64,000 nucleotides of DNA from Streptosporangium violaceochromogenes. Its GTDB lineage: Bacteria > Actinomycetota > Actinomycetes > Streptosporangiales > Streptosporangiaceae. The position numbers were made by a program, and so were the translations under genes. The stretch covers positions 1 to 64,000 of the forward strand of contig NZ_BNBB01000023.1 in assembly GCF_014654615.1 (NCBI RefSeq), read 5' to 3'. Below the pieces are notes generated by a model. It made no database searches. It was not told the origin of the DNA and saw only the letters and a program-made list of their open reading frames with translations. Positions 1 to 8,639 of the stretch are shown piece by piece (position 1 is the stretch's first letter; each line of letters begins with the position of its first letter).

Positions 1-411
1 CTTAACCTGCAGAAACAGGATCACGCGGAGATCAACTCATACACCACTCCGCTGGACGTGACCCGTTTTTCTCCCAGAAGCGGCAGAAGGGCCCTGCCCA
101 CCTAAGCGGGCAAGACCCTGACCTGCATCGTCGTGGTGGGGTGTTCACGGGTGGGTCTGACCTGTTATGGAACAGGCACTTGAAGATCGCTTCCCGGGAC
201 GAGATAGATCGTTTCCCGGGATCAGCCGGTGCCGCTCGTCGGCGAGGACAGAAGATGCAAACGACCCTCGCCATGCGGCCCGACCAGCACGGGAGCATCC
301 GGGGGCCATGCAGGCGACAGACTCCGGGCGCCGCCTCCGCCACCAGGAGCATCAGGGAAGATCAGGCCGCGGGTGGCCGCGGCGAGTTCGGCGGACCCCG
401 CTCACGGTCGC
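1..411. other. No gene recognised; short direct repeat
   Basis: I see no convincing gene here; open frames in this GC-rich stretch lack family motifs and good ribosome sites. Two near-identical 15-mers, GATCGCTTCCCGGGA at 185-199 and GATCGTTTCCCGGGA at 207-221, lie 22 bp apart. They could be a regulator site or simply chance. No MerR-family gene, which the operator at 414-429 would call for, is visible on either strand in this stretch. Confidence 0.4.
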
Positions 412-442
412 TTAACCTCGATCGAGGTTGAGGTCGGAGACT
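412..442 (+). promoter_or_regulatory. MerR-type promoter/operator
   Basis: The perfect 16-bp palindrome AACCTCGATCGAGGTT (414-429) lies inside a 19-bp spacer between a -35-like TTAACC (412-417) and a -10-like GAGACT (437-442). An over-long 19-bp spacer filled by a palindrome is the hallmark of promoters twisted into activity by MerR-family regulators. It sits about 45 bp before the GTG of the quinone oxidoreductase remnant. The regulator itself is not recognisable in the window. Confidence 0.6.
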
Positions 443-487
443 ACTCCGCGCCGGTGCCGGGCAGCCAAGTACAGGAGAGCGACCGAC

Positions 488-1452
488 GTGCGAGTAGTGA
501 AGGTCACGGGTTTCGGAGGTCCCGAGGTACTGATCCCGGGCGAGGCGCCGAATCCGGTCGCCGGGCCGGGACAGGTGATGGTCGAGGTGTCCGTCGCGGG
601 CATCACGTTCGTCGAGACACAGATCCGACGTGGTGTCGACAAGTGGCACGCCAGGCCCGCACTGCCGTACGTGCCGGGAGGTACGGTGGCCGGCCGGGTG
701 GCCTCGGTGGGGGAGGGCGTGGATCCGGGCTGGTCCGGACGGCGGGTCATCGCCAGCACCGGGGAGAGCGGCGGCTTCGCCGAGCGGGCGGTGGCCGCCG
801 TGGCGGACCTGATCCCGGTGCCGGAAGGGCTGGGACTGGCCGAGGCCGTCGCCCTGCACACCGACGGCAGCACCGCGTCGGGTCTGGTCGAGGGAGCCCG
901 GATCCGTCCCGGGGAATGGGTGCTGGTCGAGGCGGCGGGCGGCGGTGTCGGCAGCCTGCTGATACAGCTGGCCTGGACAGCCGGTGCAAGGGGCGTCGGG
1001 GCCGCGCGCGGCGCGCGGAAGCTGGACCTGGTTCGCGGCCTGGGCCGGAGGCCGTGGTCGACTACTCCAATCCGGACTGGACGGACCAGGTACGCGAGGC
1101 GGCCGGCGGTGCGGGCCCCGACGTGGTGTTCGACGGGGTCGGCGGGGAGATCGGCCGTGCCGCGTTCGAGGTGACGGCCGACGGCGGCCGTTTCTCCGTC
1201 CACGGCGCCTCCAGCGGTGAGCTCACGGCGACCGATCCTGTCCGGGCGCGGCGGCGCGGGGTCGAGGTGATCGGGATCGAGCAGCTCTTCGGTTTCGGGC
1301 CACGGATGGGACGGTGGGCGGAGCGGGTGATGTCGGAGGCGGTGGCGGGCCGGATCCGGCCGGTCATCGGGCAGACCTTCCCCCTGGAACGCGCCGCGGA
1401 CGCGCACGCCGCGATCGAGTCACGCAGCGCCCTGGCAAGACTCTGCTCCTGA
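488..1452 (+). pseudogene. Quinone oxidoreductase-like MDR protein, frameshifted
   Basis: This is a zinc-independent medium-chain dehydrogenase/reductase of the NADPH:quinone oxidoreductase type. The N-terminal GroES-like part (VTGFGGPEVL, then PYVPGGTVAGRV) and the nucleotide-binding AAGGGVGSLLIQLAW are in one frame from GTG 488. The rest (EAVVDYSNPDW, DVVFDGVGGEIG, ending about 1452) is in the frame one base back. The switch falls near 1044, where GGCCGGAG stands for an expected GGCGCGGAG, so a single G is missing. Without the lesion the protein would be about 320 residues, normal for the family. The deletion either inactivates the gene or is a sequencing error. The upstream MerR-type operator suggests induction by a redox-active or electrophilic compound. 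Confidence 0.8.
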
Positions 1453-1616
1453 TCTGACAGCCCCAAGATGCCCCCCTCGAGCCACACACCGCGATCAATC
1501 AGTCGGAACGACTGGACGACCCCCTGAACCGCTCCGGCTTCGGCGGACACCATGGCGTCCACCAAACGGGGGGAGGTCCCCTTCATCCGTGCTCCGGATG
1601 TGCTCGCCGACCGTGG

Positions 1617-1967
1617 TCACGAGCCTTCACCGCCCTGCTCGATCTGTCGCTTGGTCGAGTGTCGGCTGCTCTGCTCAAGGTCGCGCCAGTTGGGCACGAG
1701 GGCGGTCATCATGGCCTTGAACTGCCTGCCGTGGTCGCGGTACCGCAGGTGCAGCAGCTCGTGGACGATCACGTAGTCCTGAAAGTCCTCAGCCTCCGTC
1801 GCCAGGTCGTCCGCCAAAGTGACTACGCCGTCGGGCGCGCACGAGCCCCACTTGCCCGGGAGGCGCTTGATCTGGACCTGCTCGGGGTTGACCTTGAGCC
1901 TGACTGCCCAGCCCATGGCACGCCGACGCAGCTGCTGCTCGGGGTAGAGCCTCGACTTAGTGGCCAT
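1617..1967 (-). CDS. YgjP/DUF45-family zinc metallopeptidase
   Basis: A 116-residue protein with the zinc-binding motif HELLHLRYRDHG (HExxH plus a downstream H), preceded by the KWGSCAPDGVVTL strand typical of YgjP-like (DUF45, SprT-related) metallopeptidases. It is about half the length of YgjP and consists of the C-terminal catalytic core only. Its ATG shares one base with the hsdR stop (TGATG), so it is very probably translated by coupling and is the last gene of the type I restriction operon. Such small metallopeptidases recur beside type I restriction genes; their role there is not established. Turnover of HsdR, as ClpXP does in E. coli, is a guess. Confidence 0.8.
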   Translation of the reverse strand: MATKSRLYPEQQLRRRAMGWAVRLKVNPEQVQIKRLPGKWGSCAPDGVVTLADDLATEAEDFQDYVIVHELLHLRYRDHGRQFKAMMTALVPNWRDLEQSSRHSTKRQIEQGGEGS

Positions 1968-4903
1968 CAGCTCGCCTGCTCCAGCACCTGCATGATCTTG
2001 TCGATCGCGTCAGCCCGCTCGTCCTTGCCGAGAGCCAACAGCGGCTTGTAGAGCTGGGCACGCAGTCGCCGGCGCTCCTCGGAGTTCTCCTGCCAAGTCA
2101 GGAACTTGGCCAGCACCGTCTCGATCTCGCGTGCCGCCGTCATGGGGTCGAAACCGGCTGCGGCGGCGTTGCTCTCGTGACTGAGCGTCCAGAACACCGC
2201 GAAGCCGACGCTCGACAGGCCACTGTCCTCGGCCTGCTTCTTGACTTCAGCCTTCTCGCGGACCAGTGCGGACAACTCGTCCATGGCGGCGAGGCCGTCG
2301 ATCTTGCGGGTCTCCATGTCCAGGAGAATCCGGTCGGCCTTGACCCGGATGCTCTGAAGCACCACGGCACCGGCCGGGTCATCCTCTATCTCCTTCTTGA
2401 GGCCACGCAGCAGGTTGTAGACCTTGCCCTCGTCCGGACCCTCGTCACTCTTGAGCGACTCCAGCGCCTCGATGTCGAAGGTCACAACCTTCGAGAAGCG
2501 ACCGAGACCTTCCTGGATGGCGCCCTCCTCGATCAGGCGCTTGGTCTTGTGCTCCAGGTCGCCGAGGAAGGAACCAGTCTCCGAGAAGGCTGCCCGCACG
2601 GCGGCGTAGAGCTGGCTCAGCCGCTTGTAGGTCGTGATGTGATCCCGCAGCTGGGCATCGGGCGACAGGATCTCCCAGAGCGCCTCGACATCCTTGTAGT
2701 CGCCGTAGAAGACCTTGCGAGCCTCGGGGTCGAGGAACCGCCCGTAGACGACGCTCTCCAGCTGAGCGTCCGGCGTCAGCTTGCCGTCAACCTGCAGGTA
2801 CTCGGCCGCGACCGCCGCGATCTTCTCGTGCAGGCTGGCCATCAAGATGTCGAGGTCTTCCAGTGCACCCTTGACGTCGGCCGCGTCGAAGCTCAGCGCC
2901 TTGGTGATGTTGCGCAGGATGCCGACGAAATCGACGACCAGGCCGACCCGCTTCATGACGTTGTTGTCGTCGATGTACGGCCGGTTGACCCGCGCCAGCG
3001 ACTGGAGCAGGACGTGGTTGCGCATCGGCTTGTCGAGGTACATCGCGTAGAGCACCGGGGCGTCGTAGCCAGTCAGCAGCTTGTCCGTGACGATGAGGAT
3101 CTTGGGCTGCTCGTCCGCCTTTTTGAACAGCTTACGGACGTCCTCCTCGCGGCTCTCCGAGATCTGCAGGGCGTGCACGTCCGGCCGGTCGACGATGTCG
3201 TTCGGGTTCTTGGAGTAGACGACCTCCGACCACTCGGGCGGCAGGTAGCGATCGAGCGCCCGCTTGTACTTGGCGCACGCTTCGCGGTCGACGGCCACCA
3301 TGAAGGCCTTGTAGCCCAGCGGGTCGACGTTCTCCTTGAAGTGCTCGGCGACGAACTTGGCCACCTTCTCGACGCGATCATCGGCACCGAGGAACGTCCG
3401 CAGGCCGACCGCGCGGTCGAGGACCTTGTTCAGCTCCTCGATGTCGGTGACCTCCTCTTCATCGGCCAGAGCAAAGAATTGCTGCTCCAGATCCTCGGTC
3501 GCCATGGTCATCTCGGACGGCGCCAGCATGTACTTGATCGGCAGAGTCGTCTCGTCGGTGATCGACTCGATGATCGAGTACTTGTCGAGGTAGCCGTCCT
3601 CGTCCTGCGCACCGAAGATCTGGAACGAGCCCGAACCAGCCCGGCTACTACCGACTGGTGTACCCGTGAAGCCGACGAGCGTGGCGTTCGGGACGGCGGC
3701 CATGAGATAGGAACCGAGATCGGCTGCCACCGAGCGGTGCGCCTCGTCGATGAAAACGTAGATGTTGTCGCGCAGCGAGCTGTTCTTCCGAATGTCCTCG
3801 AACTTATGGATCATCGAGACCACCAGGCCGCGGAAGTCCGAGTCGAAGATGTCCTGCAGGTCGGCCTTGCTGTCGGCCCGGCGCCAGGCGATGGCGCTGG
3901 ACTGCATCTCGCCGATGAGGCGCTCGACCCAGCCCTTAAGCTGCCCCTCCAGCTCGTTGCGATCGACCACCAGGATGACCGTGGAGCCAGCGAACCGAGC
4001 CTGGTCTTCGAGGATCTGCTTGGCAGCCGTCAGCAACGTGAAGGTCTTGCCCGAGCCCTGCGTGTGCCAGATCAAGCCCCGGCCCTTCTCGGGGTCGGCA
4101 CAGCGCGCCACGATCTTGTCGACCGCTACTCGCTGGTGCTCGCGCAGGACCGACTTCTTGGTCTCGCCGTCCTCGATGTAAAAGAGGATCCAGTCGCGGA
4201 GGGTGCGGAGGAAGTCGCGTGGCTCGAAGAACGCCTGAACCGCTGAGCGGTACTCCTCATCCTCGGTGTGCTTCCACTTAAAAATGAAGCGACGGCTCAC
4301 ATTCCAGGTGACGCCGTACCAGTAGCCCAGCAGGTGCGTGACGTTGTGCAGCTGAGTCTGGGCGAGCAGCTCAGGCGTCTCGATCTCGTAGCGGCGCAAC
4401 TGCGTGATGGCACGGGTCAGGGCGTTGCCATCCTTGGGGTTCTTGTGCTCGACGATGGTCATCGGCAAGCCGTTGACCAGGAACATGACATCGGCGCGGT
4501 TCCCCTTGCGGACGACCGGGTCAATCCGCCACTCCCAGGTGACGTGCAGGGTGTTGTTCTCCGGGTTGTCGAAGTCGATGAGGCGGACCGGACGGACGCG
4601 CTTCTCGTTCTCGTCGCGCCACATGTGCTCGCCGCGTATCCACTTGAGCACCTCCCAGTTGCCTTCGATGCTCGGCGTGATGGCCTCGATGGTCTCGATG
4701 ACCGAGCGCGCCTGGTCCTCGCTGAGCCACGGGTTGAAGTCGAGGATCTTCTCCTCGAGCACGTCCGTGAACAACATGTTCTGACGCCCGTGGCGCAGCG
4801 ACTCCGCCTCGTCCGGCGTCAGGGGCGTCCAGCCAACTTCCTCAGCGTGGCCGACCATGGGGAACTGGACGGTGTAACCCTCCGCGATCTTGAGCGTGGT
4901 CAT
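1967..4903 (-). CDS. hsdR: Type I restriction enzyme, HsdR (translocase/nuclease)
   Basis: The 978-residue motor and nuclease subunit of a type I restriction-modification complex, which pumps unmethylated DNA and cuts it at a distance. The N-terminal nuclease has D138 and an E152-x-K154 motif in ADVMFLVNG...IVEHKNPK, followed by a QLRRY motif near 168. The SF2 motor has Walker A QGSGKT at about 282-287, the DEAH box (IDEAHRS) and GFTGTP. RVNRP near the second RecA lobe is motif VI-like. Length is normal for the family. The gene follows hsdS with a 4-bp overlap and precedes the metallopeptidase with a 1-bp overlap, so hsdM-hsdS-hsdR-peptidase form one operon. Confidence 0.95.
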   Translation of the reverse strand: MTTLKIAEGYTVQFPMVGHAEEVGWTPLTPDEAESLRHGRQNMLFTDVLEEKILDFNPWLSEDQARSVIETIEAITPSIEGNWEVLKWIRGEHMWRDENEKRVRPVRLIDFDNPENNTLHVTWEWRIDPVVRKGNRADVMFLVNGLPMTIVEHKNPKDGNALTRAITQLRRYEIETPELLAQTQLHNVTHLLGYWYGVTWNVSRRFIFKWKHTEDEEYRSAVQAFFEPRDFLRTLRDWILFYIEDGETKKSVLREHQRVAVDKIVARCADPEKGRGLIWHTQGSGKTFTLLTAAKQILEDQARFAGSTVILVVDRNELEGQLKGWVERLIGEMQSSAIAWRRADSKADLQDIFDSDFRGLVVSMIHKFEDIRKNSSLRDNIYVFIDEAHRSVAADLGSYLMAAVPNATLVGFTGTPVGSSRAGSGSFQIFGAQDEDGYLDKYSIIESITDETTLPIKYMLAPSEMTMATEDLEQQFFALADEEEVTDIEELNKVLDRAVGLRTFLGADDRVEKVAKFVAEHFKENVDPLGYKAFMVAVDREACAKYKRALDRYLPPEWSEVVYSKNPNDIVDRPDVHALQISESREEDVRKLFKKADEQPKILIVTDKLLTGYDAPVLYAMYLDKPMRNHVLLQSLARVNRPYIDDNNVMKRVGLVVDFVGILRNITKALSFDAADVKGALEDLDILMASLHEKIAAVAAEYLQVDGKLTPDAQLESVVYGRFLDPEARKVFYGDYKDVEALWEILSPDAQLRDHITTYKRLSQLYAAVRAAFSETGSFLGDLEHKTKRLIEEGAIQEGLGRFSKVVTFDIEALESLKSDEGPDEGKVYNLLRGLKKEIEDDPAGAVVLQSIRVKADRILLDMETRKIDGLAAMDELSALVREKAEVKKQAEDSGLSSVGFAVFWTLSHESNAAAAGFDPMTAAREIETVLAKFLTWQENSEERRRLRAQLYKPLLALGKDERADAIDKIMQVLEQAS

Positions 4904-6066
4904 GCGATCGCCGCCTCAAAGCTGACATTGGTGGCGGGCAGAGCAAGTAGGTCAAGGCCGTCAAGACTTGTACCCTCAACGATGAGTTGGCGTGTCAGGG
5001 CGATGACGAGTTGCTCAAGCACAGACCGACGCTCACGGTGAGCCGAGATCTTGTTGTCGATGGCGTCGAGGAGCTCGACGATCCTGGTCTGCTCCGCCCT
5101 ATCCCGCGGGTACGTGATTGGGAAGTCGCGGACGATGTCGAGGTTCAGGTTCTGCTGCTGCCCACCGTGCGCTCGTTGCCGAAGCTCTTCGTACTGGAAT
5201 GCCAGGTAGTGATAGACATAGCGAGGTTCAACTGCCTCGCTCGTGGAACGGATCGCTGCACAGGCCTGGTTGGTCGCGGCGTCGATGCCGAGCACAGCAA
5301 CCTTCCCGCGTGTTACTCCCTGTCCGTACATGGCCAGCAGGACCGTGCCTGCAGGGAGAATCTTGGCCGCGGACTCGTTCAGTCCGCGCTCTGTTATGTG
5401 CTCCGACGTCGACATGATGATCGAGTAGTTGATTTCGGTCGTCTTGACCCATGGGATGGTCCCGCCGACCCAGTATTCGGCGACGGTGCGCGACGGCGTT
5501 CCCCCCGAGCTCACGCTGTGGCTGTCACCAAGGCGCTCCTTTACCCACTCGTTCGGTTCTCCGTCCGAAAACACGGAGTGCGCCACAGAGCGCATCAACT
5601 CCTTGCCGTTGCGCAGCGCCTCGTCCTCGAGCTCTACAGCTTCCGAGATGAAGTCGAGTACGCGGGCGACGTCATCCTGAACAGCACGCGGTGGGACCCG
5701 CACGGGGATCGAGTACACGTCGGCACGGTTCAGTCCCGGCACAGTGCTGTGGCTGTTAAGTGCCGTCAGCCCACTACTTCGGAGGAGAAAATAGAGGTAG
5801 CGCCAGTTCAGGCCGCCCTTGTTTTCGACGTAGTAGGTAGTATCAATCGGCCAGAAACCGACGTCCGAGTATGCGACAGCACCGACTGAGCCCTTACGTC
5901 CGACCACGATTCCAGGTCCGTCGACCAGAGCTTCGCTGTGGGTACCGACAACGCCGTTGGAACCGTAGACTCCGACATTGCCCTCCGCGCGAGAGTGCGC
6001 AGGTAGGGCCTTGCCGTAGATCAGATCGATCTCGTCGCCCAGCGTCGACTCACGCCATCCGTTCAC
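4900..6066 (-). CDS. hsdS: Type I restriction enzyme, HsdS (specificity)
   Basis: A 388-residue specificity subunit with two target-recognition halves. The first starts WRESTLGDEIDLIYGKALP and ends in a helical spacer around residues 130-165. The second starts VKERLGDSHSVSSGGTPSRT and ends in the second conserved helix (EQTRIVELLDAIDNKISAHR). This repeated TRD-helix plan is diagnostic of HsdS, which sets the bipartite DNA site for both methylation and cutting. The start is a GTG overlapping the hsdM stop by 4 bp (GTGA). The recognition sequence cannot be read from the protein; TRDs of this kind vary strongly between strains. Confidence 0.92.
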   Translation of the reverse strand: MNGWRESTLGDEIDLIYGKALPAHSRAEGNVGVYGSNGVVGTHSEALVDGPGIVVGRKGSVGAVAYSDVGFWPIDTTYYVENKGGLNWRYLYFLLRSSGLTALNSHSTVPGLNRADVYSIPVRVPPRAVQDDVARVLDFISEAVELEDEALRNGKELMRSVAHSVFSDGEPNEWVKERLGDSHSVSSGGTPSRTVAEYWVGGTIPWVKTTEINYSIIMSTSEHITERGLNESAAKILPAGTVLLAMYGQGVTRGKVAVLGIDAATNQACAAIRSTSEAVEPRYVYHYLAFQYEELRQRAHGGQQQNLNLDIVRDFPITYPRDRAEQTRIVELLDAIDNKISAHRERRSVLEQLVIALTRQLIVEGTSLDGLDLLALPATNVSFEAAIA

Positions 6067-7889
6067 TGAGCGAACCCCCCGAGAAGCTGGAGCACCCGCT
6101 CGTCGGTCTCACGCTGACGGACCACGAGTTCGCGGAGTTCCTTGACCAAGGTCGGGACATCCGCGATCTCGGAGTCGTCGGTCGTCTTGACCCAGTGCCC
6201 CGGACTGAGGTTGTAGTCAGCCCCACGGGCCTGCTCTGTCGTGATAATGCTGACCTCACCCTCGACGGGCTGGTCGGAGCGGAACAAGTCGGCGAGCCGC
6301 TGGAGTTCCTCCTCCACGAGATAGTTCTTAGGTCGTCCCTTCCGAAACTGCTTGCTGGCGTTCAGGAAAACGATCTTACCCTTGCGTGCCGCCGGCTTGC
6401 GCTTATTGAGGACGATGATGATCCCGGCAGCGCTGGTGTTGTAGAAGAGGTTATCGGGCAGCAGGATCACGCCCTCGACGTAGTCGCGGTCGACGAACCA
6501 CTTCCGGATGTTGCGCTCCTTGTCCTCGTTCTTCGAGCCCGACCCACGGGTCACGGCACCGGTGTCGAGAACGACCGCGGCACGGCCACCGTCGCTCATG
6601 GAACCCAGGGTGTGCTGGAGCCAAGCCCAGTCACCCTTGCCGGACGTGACCCCACCAGTCTTCGCGAAGCGGTCATACGGGTCGTTATCGAAGATCTCGG
6701 TCGAGAAGGTCTGGTTCCACATCGGGTTGGCGACCACGATGTCGAACCGCTGCAGCCCACCAGCAGTGTCGCGGAACTTCGGGTTGATCATGGTGTCGCC
6801 GCGACGAATGTCGACGTCCATGTCGTGGATGATCGCGTTCATCTTGGCGACGGCGTAGCTCTCGGCCTGGAGTTCCTGGCCGTAGAGCTTCAGCGGCACC
6901 TTGCTCGTCGGGTCGAGCTCGTGGGAGATGAGCTGCAACTTGATCAGCAGACCGCCAGAGCCGCAGGCGTAGTCGTAGCAGGTCTCACCAGGCTTAGCCC
7001 GCATGAGGCGCGCCATGAGGAAGCCGACCTCGGTCGGCGTGAAGAACTCACCAGCCGACTGCCCTGAGCCCTCAGCGAACTTCCTCAGCAGGTACTCGTA
7101 GGCACGGCCGAGAAAATCGGGCTGCACGTCGGCCAGACCCAGGCGGTAGCGCGGGTCGGAGAAGGTCTGCACCACGTCCTTGAGCTTCGACGGGTTGATG
7201 TCACGGTCGCCGTTGCGCACCTCGGCGAAGTCGACGATGTCGATGACGCCAGCGAGGCTTGGGTTGTAGCGCACCACGGCGCGCACTGCCTTGGTCAAGT
7301 GCTCCCCGATGTCTTTCGGGGTCGTCGGCCGGCCACGTTCGTCCAGCGGCCACTCGTAGATCTTGCGCTCGGAGATGACGGCCCAGCGAGCCTCACGCGG
7401 CAGGTAGAAGCGCAGAAGCGAGTGGTCCGCCTCGGCGATCTCCAGCGCCACGTCGCGGTCGCCGTACTCTTCGGCCAGGCGCGAGATCTCGTCATCGAAG
7501 ACGTCGGACAGCCGCTTCATGAAGAGCAACGGCAGCAGGTAGTCCTTGAACTTGGCTGCGTCCTTCTCACCGCGGATCGAGCAGGCGGCGTCCCAGAGCA
7601 TCTGCTCCATGGGCTTGGTGGTCTTGGCATCAGCCTTGGTCGTGCGCTTCCGCCGTCCAGAGGTGACGACCGGGGCATCACCAGGGTCGGCGAGGTCTAT
7701 GCCCGCCTCCTCGGCCAAGGTCAAGATGGCCGCCAGCTTGGCCTTCTGCACCTTGGTGCTGCCGTCGCCGCCCTCCCACCGATTAACGGTGGCGAAGGAC
7801 ACGCCGAGTCGTTCCGCGAGCTCCGTCTGAGTAAGCGCGAGACTCGACCTGATGGCCCGGAGGACGTCCGGCGCCGCTACAGATGTCAT
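6063..7889 (-). CDS. hsdM: Type I DNA methyltransferase HsdM with N-terminal HTH
   Basis: A 608-residue N6-adenine methyltransferase subunit. Residues about 8-60 form an XRE-type helix-turn-helix (LTQTELAERLGVSFATVNRWE), joined by a basic linker to a standard HsdM. The HsdM part has the helical N-terminal domain (FKDYLLPLLFMKRLSDVFDDE), GEFFTPTEV, the SAM motif YDYACGSGGLL and the catalytic ANPMWNQ, a variant of NPPF/Y. ATG 7889 is chosen over longer frames because the HTH begins at once and two TTTGCTAT repeats lie directly upstream. It heads the operon. The built-in HTH may allow autorepression, in the manner of C-proteins, so that methylation comes before restriction; this is inference. 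Confidence 0.93.
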   Translation of the reverse strand: MTSVAAPDVLRAIRSSLALTQTELAERLGVSFATVNRWEGGDGSTKVQKAKLAAILTLAEEAGIDLADPGDAPVVTSGRRKRTTKADAKTTKPMEQMLWDAACSIRGEKDAAKFKDYLLPLLFMKRLSDVFDDEISRLAEEYGDRDVALEIAEADHSLLRFYLPREARWAVISERKIYEWPLDERGRPTTPKDIGEHLTKAVRAVVRYNPSLAGVIDIVDFAEVRNGDRDINPSKLKDVVQTFSDPRYRLGLADVQPDFLGRAYEYLLRKFAEGSGQSAGEFFTPTEVGFLMARLMRAKPGETCYDYACGSGGLLIKLQLISHELDPTSKVPLKLYGQELQAESYAVAKMNAIIHDMDVDIRRGDTMINPKFRDTAGGLQRFDIVVANPMWNQTFSTEIFDNDPYDRFAKTGGVTSGKGDWAWLQHTLGSMSDGGRAAVVLDTGAVTRGSGSKNEDKERNIRKWFVDRDYVEGVILLPDNLFYNTSAAGIIIVLNKRKPAARKGKIVFLNASKQFRKGRPKNYLVEEELQRLADLFRSDQPVEGEVSIITTEQARGADYNLSPGHWVKTTDDSEIADVPTLVKELRELVVRQRETDERVLQLLGGFAQ

Positions 7890-7916
7890 GTTTGCTATCT
7901 TTGCTATATCACAAAC
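7890..7916 (-). promoter_or_regulatory. Tandem repeats over the hsdM start/promoter
   Basis: Two exact copies of TTTGCTAT (7891-7898 and 7900-7907, + strand) lie 9 bp apart immediately before the hsdM ATG. They are flanked by GTTTG (7890-7894) and CAAAC (7912-7916), which are inverted relative to each other. The stretch is AT-rich, contains TATA-like hexamers on the minus strand, and has no clear ribosome site, so the mRNA may be leaderless. It is a natural operator candidate for the HTH at the N-terminus of HsdM. Confidence 0.5.
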
Positions 7917-8013
7917 TTCTGTCAAGGGGTGCAACGACGGGTGCGAGCCAACTCGTCGGAACTGTCGGTGCCCCCGCCTACCTTCATGAGCAGGACGTTC
8001 GGGAGAGATGGGC

Positions 8014-8292
8014 ATGTCGGATCAACTCGTAGAGGTACTTAAGCACCGCTTCATCTACGTGCCGTGGGGCGCCGAGAAGGACACCATTGAGCCGGACAAG
8101 CGGCTCGGCCTGGCGGTGGCGCGGAAGCACGGCGCTCGGCTGACCTTCCTCTGCGCACAGAAGTCGAACGCGACCCACCACCCCGAGCTGGCCAAGGTGG
8201 AGATCGTCACCGAGCGGAGCGGTTTCGTTCGGGATGGTGGCGTCGTGCTCGCGTGGTGTCCGACCCACAAGGTCATAGAGAAGTGGAGTTGA
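8014..8292 (+). CDS. Small unknown protein, 3' end replaced by IS
   Basis: A 92-residue frame starting at ATG 8014, 8 bp after GGGAGAG; an in-frame ATG at 8008 is less well placed. It reads as a compact alpha/beta protein (FIYVPWGAEKDTIE, ARLTFLCAQKS, GGVVLAWCPTHKVIE). I do not recognise a family. The last codons, W-S-stop, come from the inverted repeat of the IS3 element that begins at 8283, so the native C-terminus is lost. It is transcribed divergently from hsdM with about 125 bp between them. Confidence 0.5.
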   Translation: MSDQLVEVLKHRFIYVPWGAEKDTIEPDKRLGLAVARKHGARLTFLCAQKSNATHHPELAKVEIVTERSGFVRDGGVVLAWCPTHKVIEKWS

Positions 8293-8352
8293 CCCGATTT
8301 GGTGGACACCTGATCTCTAGGGAACCCTGGTTCCCGGAAGAAGGAGTCTGCT

Positions 8353-8639
8353 GTGCCGAACAACTATTCGCCGGAGTTTCGCCGGCAGATGGTGGAGCTG
8401 GTGCGTGCCGGACGGTCGCCGGAGGAACTGGCTCGGGAGTTCAAGCCCTCCGCCCAGTCGATCCGTACCTGGGTGCGCCAGGCCGATCTGGATGACGGCC
8501 GCCGCGCCGACGGCTTGACCAGTGCCGAAAAGACGAGCCGGCCCGGCTGCGCCGCGAGGCCAAGCTTCTCCGCGAGGAGAAGGAGATCCTGCGCAAGGCC
8601 GTGGTTTTCTTCGCACGGGAGACGGATCGGCCGAGATGA
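8353..8639 (+). pseudogene. IS3 OrfA, -1 frameshift at AAAAG
   Basis: This is the HTH-plus-leucine-zipper subunit of an IS3 transposase. Frame one encodes the HTH (YSPEFRRQMVELVRAG ... SIRTWVRQADLD). After GCCGAAAAG at 8524-8532 the expected zipper (ARLRREAKLLREEKEILRK ... ARETDRPR) continues in the frame one base back and ends with TGA 8637-8639. Either one base has been lost, or a -1 slip on AAAAG restores OrfA. In unslipped reading the product carries an unrelated tail. The OrfA stop overlaps the orfB ATG (ATGA). Confidence 0.8.

Noticed and set aside
2177..4246. 689-codon plus-strand frame opposite hsdR
   Set aside because: It is the antisense of a clear helicase gene; long antisense frames are expected in high-GC DNA, and it has no motifs or ribosome site.
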